A stretch of 64,000 nucleotides of DNA from Aromatoleum bremense (GCF_017894365.1 NZ_CP059467.1:1984001-2048000); one strand, 5' to 3'. Shown: positions 45,171-55,915, counted from the first letter of the stretch. The notes: generated by a model not told the origin, from the sequence alone. Translations and numbers: made by a program.

Positions 45171-45214
45171 GCGATGCACCGTAAAGGTGCGTCTGACACA
45201 CGATGGTGCATCGC
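45171..45214. promoter_or_regulatory. NtrC-binding region
   Basis: TGCACC-GTAAA-GGTGCG (45175-45191) fits the NtrC consensus TGCACC-N5-GGTGCA with one mismatch. A second half site GGTGCA (45205-45210) closes a perfect 10-bp outer inverted repeat, GCGATGCACC (45171-45180) and GGTGCATCGC (45205-45214). The region is about 120-150 bp upstream of the sigma54 promoter, a usual enhancer distance. Confidence 0.7.
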
Positions 45215-45292
45215 GGATCCTTCGCTGCCGGCGGACCGAAATCGAGCGTGATAAACTGCCCATCCCATCACAACCGCCGCACAGGTGCCGCC

Positions 45293-45556
45293 ATGCCCGG
45301 TCCCCGCATCCTCGATGAACTCGGCGCCAAGCTTTCCGAAATTGCCGCGAGCAATCCGGCGCGCGATTTCGAGAAGAACGCCAAAGCCCTGCTCGGCAGC
45401 GCCTTCAGCAAGCTCGATCTGGTCACGCGCGAGGAATTCGACGTCCAGCGCGAAATGCTCGCCCATACCCGGCAAAAACTCGCCGAACTCGAAGACCGCG
45501 TCGCCGCGCTGGAATCCGAACTGACGCGCGTGCGCACCGAAAACGACGCCGGCTGA
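45293..45556 (+). CDS. ubiK: Ubiquinone biosynthesis accessory factor UbiK
   Basis: An 87-residue protein of the BMFP/YqiC family. It has a short N-terminal amphipathic part (RILDELGAKLSEIAASNPAR) and a C-terminal coiled coil (QKLAELEDRVAALESEL), the usual UbiK layout. UbiK works with UbiJ in the Ubi complex and is needed for ubiquinone synthesis in air. The start at MPGPRILDEL is chosen because the in-frame extension upstream has no family similarity. It is a single gene, divergent from torF. Confidence 0.85.
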   Translation: MPGPRILDELGAKLSEIAASNPARDFEKNAKALLGSAFSKLDLVTREEFDVQREMLAHTRQKLAELEDRVAALESELTRVRTENDAG

Positions 45557-45754
45557 CGCCGCGGGGCACTCCCGCACCGCCACTCCGTCCGGCGCAACGC
45601 GATGCGCCGGACGGGCTCCTGCGGCCGTGCCGGCTCCCGCGATCACCCTGATCCTTCGACACGACGGTGCTTTCGGCAGCGGCGCGTCCAAGCGTTTGTC
45701 ATCGTCCCCGTCTCCGGTAGGGTAGACTGCTCCCAGTCCATCCCGGAGACTTCG

Positions 45755-47248
<1,494 letters not shown>

Positions 47249-47393
47249 CGCGTGTCCGGTCGCGTTGCACTGCCGGGCCGATGCCGGGCGGCGTGTGCAT
47301 CGCGGGCGAAGGCTGCGCTCGGGTCGAAGCCGCGGCCCGCTCCGGCGACGCGAAGAAAAACAGAAAAAACAGAAGATTCCCGGAGAGATTCCG

Positions 47394-48578
47394 ATGCCTG
47401 CTTCCTCACCCTGGCTCGCGGCGATTCTTGCCGCGCTTGCCGCGGTCGGACCATTTTCGATCGACACCTACCTGCCGGCCTTTCCGGCGATCGCCGCCTC
47501 GCTCGCGGCGACGCCGATCGAAGTGCAGCAGACGCTGACGGCCTACATGGCGACTTTTGCGTTCATGGTGCTGTGGCACGGCGCGCTGGCCGATCATTTC
47601 GGCCGGCGGCGCGTGATCCTCGGGTCGATGGTGCTGTTCGTGCTGGCGTCGCTCGTGTGCGCGCTGGCGCCGTCGATCGAATGGTTGTGGGCCGGGCGCG
47701 TGCTGCAGGGGCTATCCGGCGGCGCGGGGATGGTCGTCGGGCGCGCCGTGATCCGCGACCTCTACGACGGCGTGCAGGCGCAGCGCCTGATGTCGCGCGT
47801 CATGATGATCTTCGCCATCGCGCCGGCGATCGCGCCGATCATCGGCGGCTTGCTGCTGGCGATCGCCGGCTGGCGCGCGGTGTTCGTGTTCCTCGCGCTC
47901 TTCGCCGGGGGGCTGACTTACCTGACCTGGCGTTACCTGCCCGAGACGCTGCCCGCCGCGGCGCGCCATCCGCTGCACCCGGTCAGCCTCGGCCGCGCCT
48001 ACGCGAAAGTGCTCGGCAGCGGCGCGTTCCTGCTCGTCGCCGGGGCGGTCGCGTTCAACTTCAACGGGTTCTTCCTCTACGTGCTGTCCGCGCCGGCCTT
48101 CCTGATCGGCCATCTCGGCCTCGGGCCGCAGCAGTTCGGCTGGATGTTTGTGCCGACGGTCGCCGGGCTCGTGTGCGGTTCGGCGCTGTCGGGGCGCATG
48201 GCCGGGCGTTGGCATCACGGGCGCACGATCACGACCGGTTTCGCGATCATGGGCGGGGCGGCAGGGCTCAACGTGCTGATCGGCGCGCTGGTGACGCCCG
48301 GCCTGCCGTGGTCGGTGCTGCCGATCGCGATCTACACGATCGGCATGGCGCTGGCGACGCCCAGCCTGACGCTGATCGCGCTCGACCGGTTCCCCGCGCG
48401 CCGCGGGCTGGCGTCGAGCTGCCAGAGCTTCTTGCAGGTTGGCGTCAATGCGGTGACCGCGGGGGTGTTCGCGCCGCTGCTGTGGTACTCGCCGCTGACG
48501 CTCGCCGCCGGCATGGCGGGCTTCCTGTTGCTCGGCCTGTTGTGCTTCCTGTCCTGGCAGCGCCGGCTGGAAGCCTGA
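47394..48578 (+). CDS. Bcr/CflA-family multidrug exporter (MFS)
   Basis: A 394-residue major-facilitator protein with about twelve membrane segments. The first is AAVGPFSIDTYLPAFPAIAA, where the acidic residue and DTYLPAFP are typical of the DHA1 Bcr/CflA group. The MFS loop motif is GALADHFGRRRVILGSM, and motif C-like GGAGMVVGRAVIRDLYDG follows. It probably exports small drugs or metabolites by proton antiport; the substrate is unknown. GGAGAGATT precedes the ATG. It stands alone, 145 bases after comM. Confidence 0.88.
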   Translation: MPASSPWLAAILAALAAVGPFSIDTYLPAFPAIAASLAATPIEVQQTLTAYMATFAFMVLWHGALADHFGRRRVILGSMVLFVLASLVCALAPSIEWLWAGRVLQGLSGGAGMVVGRAVIRDLYDGVQAQRLMSRVMMIFAIAPAIAPIIGGLLLAIAGWRAVFVFLALFAGGLTYLTWRYLPETLPAAARHPLHPVSLGRAYAKVLGSGAFLLVAGAVAFNFNGFFLYVLSAPAFLIGHLGLGPQQFGWMFVPTVAGLVCGSALSGRMAGRWHHGRTITTGFAIMGGAAGLNVLIGALVTPGLPWSVLPIAIYTIGMALATPSLTLIALDRFPARRGLASSCQSFLQVGVNAVTAGVFAPLLWYSPLTLAAGMAGFLLLGLLCFLSWQRRLEA

Positions 48579-48601
48579 TCCGGCACGCCCGCAGGGCGGG
48601 T

Positions 48602-49354
48602 TCAGCCGCGTTCGCCGACGGCGTCGATCTCGCCGAGATAGGCCGTCCGCACTTTCGGGTCCGTCAGCAGCTCCGCGCCGCTGCCCGACAGCGTGATGCG
48701 CCCCGATTCCATGACATACGCGCGCTGCGAGAATTCCAGCGCGAGGTTCGCGTTCTGCTCGACGAGCAGGATCGTCACGCCTTCTTTGCCGACCGAGCGG
48801 AGGACTTCGAAGATCTTCTCGACGACCAGCGGCGCGAGCCCCATCGACGGCTCGTCGAGCAGCAGCAATTTGGGGCGCGACAGCAGCGCGCGGCCGATCG
48901 CGAGCATCTGCTGCTCGCCGCCGGACAGCGTGCCGGCGACCTGGGCGAGGCGCTCCTTGATGCGCGGCAGCATCGTGTACACGCGTTCCAGGTCGGCTTC
49001 GATGCCCGCGGCGTCGCGGCGCGAATACGCGCCCATGCGCAGGTTTTCCTCGACCGTGAGCCGCGTGAAGATGCCGCGCCCTTCGGGCACCAGCGCGATG
49101 CCGCGGCGCAGCCGCTTGTGCGCCGGCACCTGCCCGATCCTGTCGCCTTCGTAGAGGATTTCGCCCCGGGCGAGCGGCAGGATGCCGGCGATCGCGTTCA
49201 GCGTCGTCGTCTTTCCCGCGCCGTTCGCGCCGATCAGGCTGACGCGCTCGCCGCGGTGGAGCTGCAGGCCGATGCCCTTCACGGCCTGGATGCCGCCGTA
49301 TGCGATCTGCACGCCGTCGAGCTGCAGCAGCGGCGACGCCGGGTCAGTGTTCAT
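48602..49354 (-). CDS. livF: Branched-chain amino-acid-type ABC transporter ATPase LivF
   Basis: A 250-residue ATPase. Walker A is GANGAGKTTT, the signature is LSGGEQQMLAIGRAL and Walker B is LLLLDEPSMGLAP. EGRGIFTRLTVEENLRMGAY is a LivF hallmark. It is the last gene of the liv operon, overlapping livG by 11 bases. With LivG it powers uptake through LivHM. HAAT-type transporters in this group of bacteria also import aromatic acids and amides, so leucine-type substrates are not certain. Confidence 0.94.
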   Translation of the reverse strand: MNTDPASPLLQLDGVQIAYGGIQAVKGIGLQLHRGERVSLIGANGAGKTTTLNAIAGILPLARGEILYEGDRIGQVPAHKRLRRGIALVPEGRGIFTRLTVEENLRMGAYSRRDAAGIEADLERVYTMLPRIKERLAQVAGTLSGGEQQMLAIGRALLSRPKLLLLDEPSMGLAPLVVEKIFEVLRSVGKEGVTILLVEQNANLALEFSQRAYVMESGRITLSGSGAELLTDPKVRTAYLGEIDAVGERG

Positions 49355-50120
49355 GCCGGCAGCCCCCGCCGAGGTACGCGTTGATGACAGCCTCGTTGGT
49401 CTGCACGACGGCGGGGATGTCCTCGGCGATCTTGCAGCCGAAGTCGAGCACCGCGACGCGGTCGCACAGCCCCATCACGAGCTTCACGTCGTGCTCGATC
49501 AGCAGCACGGTGATGCCGTCGCGGCGGATCTGCTCGATCAAGAGCTTGAGCTGGGCGGTTTCGGTTGCGTTCATGCCGGCGGCCGGCTCGTCGAGAGCGA
49601 GCAGTTGCGGCTCGGTCGCGAGCGCGCGGGCGATCTCGAGGCGGCGCTGGTCGCCGTACGACAGGTTCTTCGCTGTCGCGGTGGTAAAGCGCTCGATGCC
49701 GACGTACTTGAGCAGCTCGTACGCGCGTTCGGTCGTCAGGCGCTCCTCCTCGACGGTGTGCCGGTTCTGCACGAGGATGCCGAAGACGCTCGCTTTCGTG
49801 CGGATGTGGTGGCCGGCCATGACGTTCTCGAGCGCGGTCAGCTCGCGAAAGAGGCGGATGTTCTGGAATGTGCGCGCGATGCCCTGCGCGACGACGAGGT
49901 GCGGCTTGGCCGAAGGCAGCACCGCGCCGTTGAACACGAACTCGCCGCGGTCGGGCGCGTACGCGCCGCTCAGCACGTTGAAGAGCGTCGTCTTGCCGGC
50001 GCCGTTCGGCCCGATCAGGCCGTAGATCTCGCCCTTGCCGATCGTCAGCGACACGTCCGACAGCGCCTTCAGGCCGCCGAAGCGCTTGTCGATGCCGCGG
50101 GCTTCGAGCAGCGTGATCAT
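49344..50120 (-). CDS. livG: Branched-chain amino-acid-type ABC transporter ATPase LivG
   Basis: A 258-residue ATPase. Walker A is GPNGAGKTTLFNVLSG, the LivG insert is VAQGIARTFQNIRLFRELTA, the signature is LSYGDQRRLEIARAL and Walker B is LLALDEPAAGMN. The start is the ATG that overlaps the livM stop as ATGA. A longer frame running into livM is a shadow. Confidence 0.94.
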   Translation of the reverse strand: MITLLEARGIDKRFGGLKALSDVSLTIGKGEIYGLIGPNGAGKTTLFNVLSGAYAPDRGEFVFNGAVLPSAKPHLVVAQGIARTFQNIRLFRELTALENVMAGHHIRTKASVFGILVQNRHTVEEERLTTERAYELLKYVGIERFTTATAKNLSYGDQRRLEIARALATEPQLLALDEPAAGMNATETAQLKLLIEQIRRDGITVLLIEHDVKLVMGLCDRVAVLDFGCKIAEDIPAVVQTNEAVINAYLGGGCRHEH

Positions 50121-51217
50121 CGCGACACTCCGTGGCGTTTCAGGTGTTCGACGTGGGAGTAGCGCGCGTTCGCCGGGATCAGGCCGGCGGGCTTGAGCAG
50201 CATCATCAGGATCATCGCCAGCGACAAGAGCAGCATGCGCAGCACCTCGGGGTCGAGCAGCACGGTGCCGAACAGCGTCTGCTGCACCGGCAGCGCGAGG
50301 TGGCGCAGGATCTCGGGCAGCGCCGACAGGATCAAGGCGCCTGCGATCGCGCCGGCGACGTTGCCCATGCCGCCGAACACCACCATCGTCAGCACCGCGA
50401 TCGACTCCATCAGCGAGAAGGATTCGGGCGACACGAAGCCCTGGAACGCACCGAAGAGTCCGCCTGCGACACCGCCGAAAGTCGCGCCGAGCGAGAACGC
50501 GAGCAGCTTGAGATTGCGCGTGTTGATGCCGATCGCCTTGGCGGCGAGCTCGTCGTCGCGCATTGCCGCCCACGCGCGCCCGACGCGCGACACCTGCAGG
50601 CGCTGGATGAACACGATCGACCCGGCGACGCACGCGAGGAAGAAGTAGTAGTACAGGAACAGCGAGTTGATCGACAGGTTTTCGGTGATATCGAGGTTGC
50701 GCGACAGGTCCCAGCCGAACAACACGAGCGGGTCGAGCGCGTTGATGCCCTGCGGCCCGTTCGTGATGTTGACCGGATAGTTCAGGTTGTTGAGGAAGAT
50801 GCGCACGATCTCGCCGAAGCCGAGCGTGACGATCGCGAGGTAGTCGCCGCGCAGCCGCAGCACCGGAAAGCCGAGCATGATCCCGGCCAGCGCGGCGCAG
50901 CCGGCGGCGACCGGCAGCACGATCCAGAACGGCAGGTGCACACCGAAATGCGGCGACGCGAGGAAGGCGGCGGTGTACGCGCCGACCGCGTAGAACGCGA
51001 TGTAGCCGAGGTCGAGGAGGCCGGCGAAGCCGACGACGAGGTTCAGGCCGAGCGCGAGCATCACGTACAGCAGCGCGAAGTCGAGCACGCGCACCCAGGT
51101 GCGGCCGAACAGCACCGCGACGAGCGGCGCGGCGATCGCGACGATGATGATCAGCCAGCGCGCCGCCTGCGGGTTGCGGCGGCCGAGCCAGGGGACGGCC
51201 GAAGCGAGCTCGTTCAT
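50117..51217 (-). CDS. livM: Branched-chain amino-acid-type ABC transporter permease LivM
   Basis: A 366-residue membrane protein with about eight to ten helices. The LivM core is YVMLALGLNLVVGFAGLLDL, then VLRLRGDYLAIVTLGFGEIV, and a cytoplasmic coupling region AMRDDELAAKAIGINTRNLK. It pairs with LivH to form the channel. It starts 17 bases after the livH stop and overlaps livG by ATGA. Confidence 0.93.
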   Translation of the reverse strand: MNELASAVPWLGRRNPQAARWLIIIVAIAAPLVAVLFGRTWVRVLDFALLYVMLALGLNLVVGFAGLLDLGYIAFYAVGAYTAAFLASPHFGVHLPFWIVLPVAAGCAALAGIMLGFPVLRLRGDYLAIVTLGFGEIVRIFLNNLNYPVNITNGPQGINALDPLVLFGWDLSRNLDITENLSINSLFLYYYFFLACVAGSIVFIQRLQVSRVGRAWAAMRDDELAAKAIGINTRNLKLLAFSLGATFGGVAGGLFGAFQGFVSPESFSLMESIAVLTMVVFGGMGNVAGAIAGALILSALPEILRHLALPVQQTLFGTVLLDPEVLRMLLLSLAMILMMLLKPAGLIPANARYSHVEHLKRHGVSR

Positions 51218-51234
51218 GGTTCGGCGTTCCCCGT

Positions 51235-52167
51235 TCAGGCGCGGTCGGACACGCGTTCACCGAGCAGGCCGGTGGGGCGGAAGATGAGCACGAGGCCGAG
51301 GATGATGAACGCGAAGATGTCCTGGTAGGACGAATTCAGCAGGCCGAACGTCATGTGCTCGATGTAGCCGGCGCCGAAGGATTCGACGAGGCCGAGCACG
51401 ATGCCGCCGAGCATCGCGCCGCCGAGGTTGCCGATGCCGCCGAGCACCGCGGCGGTGAAGGCCTTCAGCCCCGGCATGAAACCCATGCCGTAGTGCGCGA
51501 TGCCGTAGTTGCTCGCGTACATCACGCCCGCAACTGCGGCGAGCGCCGCGTCGATGACGAAAGTCAGCGCGATGATGAGGTTCGTGTCGACGCCCATCAG
51601 CGCCGCGACGCGGTGGTTCTCGGCCGTCGCGCGCATCGCCCGGCCGAGCCGGGTCTTCGTCACGAGCACGATCAGCGCGGCCATGATGAGCGCCGAGCCG
51701 ACGACGATCGTCACCTGGATCGGTGTGACGAACACGCCCGCGACCGGCTGCAGCGGCACGGTCGAGATGAGCTGCGGGAAAGTGTGGTAGTTGCGTCCCC
51801 ACAGGATCATCGCGATCGTCTGCAGCAGGAACGACATGCCGATCGCGGTGATCAACGGCGCCAGCCGCGGGGCGTTGCGCAGCCGCCGGTAGGCGAGACG
51901 TTCCATCGTGTAGCCGAGAAGCATGCATACGGGAATCGCGACGGCGAGCGACAGCGTCAGCATCGCCAGCGGCGACATCCCGGGCGCGGCGCCCATCAGG
52001 AACAGCATCGTCTGCAGCGCGGTCATCGCGCCGACCATGACGAGGTCGCCGTGGGCGAAGTTGATCAGCCCGAGGATGCCATAGACCATCGTGTAGCCGA
52101 GCGCGACGAGCGCATAGACACTGCCGACGACCAGGCCGTTGACCAGCTGCTGCAGGAAGATTTCCAT
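51235..52167 (-). CDS. livH: Branched-chain amino-acid-type ABC transporter permease LivH
   Basis: A 310-residue permease with about eight helices. It begins MEIFLQQLVNGLVVGSVYAL with GYTMVYGILGLINFAHGDLV, the signature of LivH; the coupling region is AMRATAENHRVAALMGVDTN. I start at MEIFLQQ; a 14-residue extension is Arg-rich and unlikely. It follows livK copy 1 by 92 bases. Confidence 0.93.
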   Translation of the reverse strand: MEIFLQQLVNGLVVGSVYALVALGYTMVYGILGLINFAHGDLVMVGAMTALQTMLFLMGAAPGMSPLAMLTLSLAVAIPVCMLLGYTMERLAYRRLRNAPRLAPLITAIGMSFLLQTIAMILWGRNYHTFPQLISTVPLQPVAGVFVTPIQVTIVVGSALIMAALIVLVTKTRLGRAMRATAENHRVAALMGVDTNLIIALTFVIDAALAAVAGVMYASNYGIAHYGMGFMPGLKAFTAAVLGGIGNLGGAMLGGIVLGLVESFGAGYIEHMTFGLLNSSYQDIFAFIILGLVLIFRPTGLLGERVSDRA

Positions 52168-52259
52168 CGTTACCCTTGTGATGCGGGGGCGACTCCGGAG
52201 CGCGATCACCTTCTGTCGCGCCCCGGTTGCGCCCGTGCGCCGTCACGTCCCGGCGAAGC

Positions 52260-53375
52260 TCACATCGGCGACCACGCGCCGTTCCTGTACTGGTACATCG
52301 TCACCGCGCCTTCCTTGATGTCGCCCTTGTCGTCGAACGCGACCGTGCCGATGACGCCCTGGAAGTTCGATTTCTTCAGCGCCGGCAGGTACTTCGACGG
52401 CTCGGCCGAATCGGCCGCCTGCATCGCGCGGATGATCGCCGTCGCGGCGTCGTAGGCGTACGGCGAATAGATCTGCACGTCGGTGTTGAAGCGTGCCTTG
52501 TAGCGGGTGCGGAACTCCGGCCCGCCCGGCATCTTGTCGATCGCCAGGCCGGGCATCGAGCAGTAGGTGGTGGCGTTGATCGCGTCGCCGGCGAGCTTGA
52601 TCATCTCCGGGCTGCAGCCGCCGTCGCCGGTGACGAACTTCGCGTCGATGCCGAGCTGCTTCAACTGGCGCAGCATCGGGCCGGCCTGCGCATCCATGCC
52701 GCCGAAGAAGATCGCGTCCGGCTTGACGCCGCGGATCTTGGTCAGGATCGCGTTGAAATCGGTCGCCTTGTCGGTCGTGAATTCGCGTGCGACGACCTTG
52801 CCACCGGCCGCCTTGACTGCCTTGTCGGTCTCGTCGGCGAGACCCTGGCCGTACGCGGTGCGGTCGTCGATGATCGCGACCGTCTTCGCGCCGAGCGAGC
52901 CGACGATGAACTTGCCGAGCATGCCCCCCTGCTGCACGTCATTGGCGATCGTGCGGAACACGCCCGGGTAGCCCTGGCGGGTCAGCGTCGGGTTCGTCGC
53001 CGACGGCGACACCATCGGCACGCCGGCCTGGTTGTAGATGCGCGACGCGGGAATCGTCGTGCCCGAGTTCAGGTGGCCGATGACGCCCTTGACGTCGGCA
53101 TCGACGAGGCGCTGCGCGACGGTCGTGCCGGTGCGCGGGTCGGCCTGGTCGTCCTCGCCCAGCAGTTCGAACCTGACCTTCTTGCCGGCGATCGTCACGC
53201 CTTTCGCGTTCGCGTCCTCGATCGCGAGCCTCGCACCGTTCTCGTTGTCCTTGCCGAGGTGGGAGATCGTGCCGGTCAGCGGAGCGACGCTGCCGAGCCT
53301 GACGGCCATTTCCTGCGCATGGGCCAGCGACAGGCCGAGCCCCATGACTGCGAGTGCAACAACGCTTCTCTTCAT
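52260..53375 (-). CDS. livK: LivK-type periplasmic binding protein, copy 1
   Basis: A 371-residue type I periplasmic binding protein with a signal peptide (cleavage after AHA, near residue 20). The mature form starts EMAVRLGSVAPLTGTISHLG and has the PBP1 pattern GVPMVSPSATNPTLT and IIDDRTAYGQGLADE. It recognises a branched-chain amino acid or a related ligand for LivHMGF. It is a clear paralog of the protein encoded just upstream, sharing long blocks such as REFTTDKATDF. The two may give the transporter two specificities. Confidence 0.9.
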   Translation of the reverse strand: MKRSVVALAVMGLGLSLAHAQEMAVRLGSVAPLTGTISHLGKDNENGARLAIEDANAKGVTIAGKKVRFELLGEDDQADPRTGTTVAQRLVDADVKGVIGHLNSGTTIPASRIYNQAGVPMVSPSATNPTLTRQGYPGVFRTIANDVQQGGMLGKFIVGSLGAKTVAIIDDRTAYGQGLADETDKAVKAAGGKVVAREFTTDKATDFNAILTKIRGVKPDAIFFGGMDAQAGPMLRQLKQLGIDAKFVTGDGGCSPEMIKLAGDAINATTYCSMPGLAIDKMPGGPEFRTRYKARFNTDVQIYSPYAYDAATAIIRAMQAADSAEPSKYLPALKKSNFQGVIGTVAFDDKGDIKEGAVTMYQYRNGAWSPM

Positions 53376-53608
53376 GCTTGCCCCTCCAGTGAAAATCGGA
53401 AAACCGGGCTGATGCGCCGCGCGTCCCGTCACCCGCGCCCTCGGCAGCTGCGCGCGGCAAGCCGGCCGTGCCGCCCGGCTGCGGCGACGGACACTGCGGA
53501 AAGCGCCACTATACTGCCCGGCAATGACGGCATGGCGAGTCCGCCGCCTCCCGCGCAGCGGAATTTCGCCCCGCTGCGCCGCAGCCGCGTGGCGTCAATG
53601 TCGCGCGC

Positions 53609-54721
53609 TCAGTTCAGCGCTTCCCACTTGCCGTTGCTGAAGCGGTACATCGTGACCCCGCCGTCGCGGATGTCGCCGTTCTTGTCGAACGCGATGGTGC
53701 CGGTGATGCCCTGCATGTTCAGCTTCCGCAGCGTCGGCAGGTACTTCTCCGGCTCGGCCGAGCCGGCCGTCTTCATCGCCTCGATCAGCGCCATCGTCGC
53801 GTCGTAGCTGTACGGGGCATACAGCTGCACGTCGGTCTTGAAGCGCGCCTTGAAGCGCTCGTTGAACTGCGCGCCGCCGGGCATTTTCGTCATCGGAATG
53901 CCCGCCTGCGTGCAGTACGTGTCGGCGCTCATCGCGTCGCCGGCGAGCTTGATCATTTCACTGGTGCACGCGCCGTCGCCGCCGAGGAAGCGCGCGCCGA
54001 TGCCGAGCTGCTTCATCTGGCGCAGCATCGGTGCGGCCTGCGCGTCCATGCCGCCGAAGAACAGCGCGTCCGGCTGCCTGCCCTTGATTTTCGTCAGGAT
54101 CGCGGTGAAGTCAGTCGCCTTGTCGGTGGTGAATTCGCGCCCGACGATCTGCACGCCCTGCTGCTTCAGGCTGTCGGCGAACGCGTCGGCGAGCCCCTGT
54201 CCGTACGCGGTGCGGTCATCGATGATCGCGACCTTGCCGACCTGCAGGTTCTGCGCCGCATGCCTGGCCATCGCAGCGCCCTGCTGCAGGTCGTTCGCGA
54301 TGACGCGAAACGTGACCTCGTACCCCTGCAGCGTGAGCTTCGGGTTCGTCGATGACGGCGTGATCACCGGTATGCCGGCCTGTTCGTAGATGCGCGACGC
54401 CGGAATCGATGCCCCCGACGTGACGTGGCCGACGACGCCCTTGACGTCGGCGTCGGTGAGGCGCTGCGCAACCGTCGTCGCAACGCGCGGGTCGGCCTGG
54501 TCGTCCTCGCCGACGAGTTCGAACTGCACCTTCCGGCCGCCGATCGTGATGCCCTTCGCATTGGCGTCTTCGACCGCCAGGCGCGCACCATTTTCGCCGT
54601 CCTTGCCGATGTGGGAGATGGGGCCCGTCAGCGGCCCGGCGTGGCCGATCTTCACTAACGTCTGGGCGTGGGCCGACCAACCGAAGCCGACCAGTGCGAG
54701 TGCGAGCAATGTCCTTTTCAT
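53609..54721 (-). CDS. livK: LivK-type periplasmic binding protein, copy 2
   Basis: A 370-residue binding protein with a signal peptide ending AHA. The mature protein starts TLVKIGHAGPLTGPISHIGK and carries IPVITPSSTNPKLTLQGYE and IIDDRTAYGQGLADAFADSL. It is first in the liv operon and lies 233 bases upstream of copy 1; the gap has no gene and could hold a second promoter. The pair arose by tandem duplication. Long in-frame sequence upstream is the shadow of the divergent lipoprotein genes. Confidence 0.9.
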   Translation of the reverse strand: MKRTLLALALVGFGWSAHAQTLVKIGHAGPLTGPISHIGKDGENGARLAVEDANAKGITIGGRKVQFELVGEDDQADPRVATTVAQRLTDADVKGVVGHVTSGASIPASRIYEQAGIPVITPSSTNPKLTLQGYEVTFRVIANDLQQGAAMARHAAQNLQVGKVAIIDDRTAYGQGLADAFADSLKQQGVQIVGREFTTDKATDFTAILTKIKGRQPDALFFGGMDAQAAPMLRQMKQLGIGARFLGGDGACTSEMIKLAGDAMSADTYCTQAGIPMTKMPGGAQFNERFKARFKTDVQLYAPYSYDATMALIEAMKTAGSAEPEKYLPTLRKLNMQGITGTIAFDKNGDIRDGGVTMYRFSNGKWEALN

Positions 54722-54847
54722 GAGGCTCCTCCCGGATGGATGCAGGTCACCAGCGGCAGCGACTTGATTCGCACGCCGGCATGATGCGATTCTAGCCCAC
54801 GGCACGATAGCCATCGGAGCCGTCCGGCATCGGGGAGAAACCAGTCC

Positions 54848-55339
54848 ATGAAGCGCCTTTTCCTGCTTCTGTGCAGCGTGCTCGCGGCCATCGGCCTGCC
54901 CGCGTGCGACTATTTCAACTTGCAGGAACTCAAGCCCGGGGTGTCCACGGCGATGGATGTGCGCGACCGCTTCGGCCCTCCCGGCATGGAGTGGAAGAAC
55001 GACGACGGCTCGGTGACGTGGGAATATTCGCGCCAGCCCGAGGGCACGAAGTGCTACATGATCACGATCGGCGCCGATAACGTACTGCGCAGCATCGACC
55101 AGGTGTTGAACGAAACGGGCTTCGCGCGCATCCAACGCGGCATGACCGGCGACGAAGTGCGCCGCGTGCTGGGCAAGCCGGCGTCGCGCCAGTACTTCGA
55201 GCTGGGCAAGGAAACCGTGTGGAACTGGCGCATCGAGCCTCCGCCGCCTGCGAGCGATCCGACATTCTTCACGGTCCATTTCAACAGCGACGGGCGCGTC
55301 GCGAAGACGAGCCGAAACACCGAATATCGAGGAGGCTGA
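54848..55339 (+). CDS. BamE-like (SmpA/OmlA-type) lipoprotein, first of a pair
   Basis: A 163-residue predicted lipoprotein with signal peptide MKRLFLLLCSVLAAIGLPAC (lipobox LPAC). Two similar repeats follow: LKPGVSTAMDVRDRFGPPG and IQRGMTGDEVRRVLGKPAS, the helix-loop pattern of SmpA/OmlA (BamE) domains. Each repeat has a GxxxxEVRxxxGxP motif. It is probably anchored in the outer membrane. True BamE is shorter and has one repeat, so this is a relative of unknown role. It is divergent from the liv operon and directly followed by a paralogous gene. Confidence 0.8.
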   Translation: MKRLFLLLCSVLAAIGLPACDYFNLQELKPGVSTAMDVRDRFGPPGMEWKNDDGSVTWEYSRQPEGTKCYMITIGADNVLRSIDQVLNETGFARIQRGMTGDEVRRVLGKPASRQYFELGKETVWNWRIEPPPPASDPTFFTVHFNSDGRVAKTSRNTEYRGG

Positions 55340-55915
55340 ATGGCCTGCCGCATCCTCACCATGCTCGCGCTGCTGATCCTCTCCGGCTGCGCGGCCTTCG
55401 CCCCGCCGCCTCCGCTGACGACCGAAGCCGAGGCGCTGGCCGTGCACGGCGAACCGACCCAGCGCTGGGACAACGGCGATGGCACAACGACGCTGGAATA
55501 CTCCACGCAGCCGTACGGACATCGCACGCTGATGGTGACCGTCGACGCGAGCGGCGTCGTGATCGACCAGTACGACGCGCTCTCCGACGAGAATCTCACC
55601 CGGGTCAAGCCGGGCATGACGCAGGACGAAGTGTCGCGCCTGCTCGGCACGCACCGCTCGGTGCAGGTGTTCAAGCTCAGCGGCGAGGAGGTGTGGGACT
55701 GGAACGTGTACAACGACGGCCCGGGCGTCGCGACGCTGTTCAACGTGCATTTCATCGATGGCAGGGTCGTGCGCACGAGCCGCACCTACGTCTATCCCCG
55801 CGACGGCATGGTGTTCGGCCACTGGTACCCGTATTCCTATCGCTACCCGTACGGCTACCCGTTTTCATATTGGTCGCCCTACTGGGGCTTCGGATGGCAC
55901 GGCTACCCGTGGTGA
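55340..55915 (+). CDS. BamE-like lipoprotein, second of a pair, with aromatic-rich tail
   Basis: A 191-residue lipoprotein (signal peptide with lipobox LSGC) that shares the layout of its upstream neighbour: HGEPTQRWDNGDGTTTLEYS and VKPGMTQDEVSRLLGTHRS. The ATG follows the neighbour's TGA without a gap. The last 30 residues are dominated by Tyr, Trp, Pro and Gly (HWYPYSYRYPYGYPFSY and onwards), a low-complexity tail that could bind cell wall or membrane surfaces. The function is unknown. Confidence 0.78.
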   Translation: MACRILTMLALLILSGCAAFAPPPPLTTEAEALAVHGEPTQRWDNGDGTTTLEYSTQPYGHRTLMVTVDASGVVIDQYDALSDENLTRVKPGMTQDEVSRLLGTHRSVQVFKLSGEEVWDWNVYNDGPGVATLFNVHFIDGRVVRTSRTYVYPRDGMVFGHWYPYSYRYPYGYPFSYWSPYWGFGWHGYPW

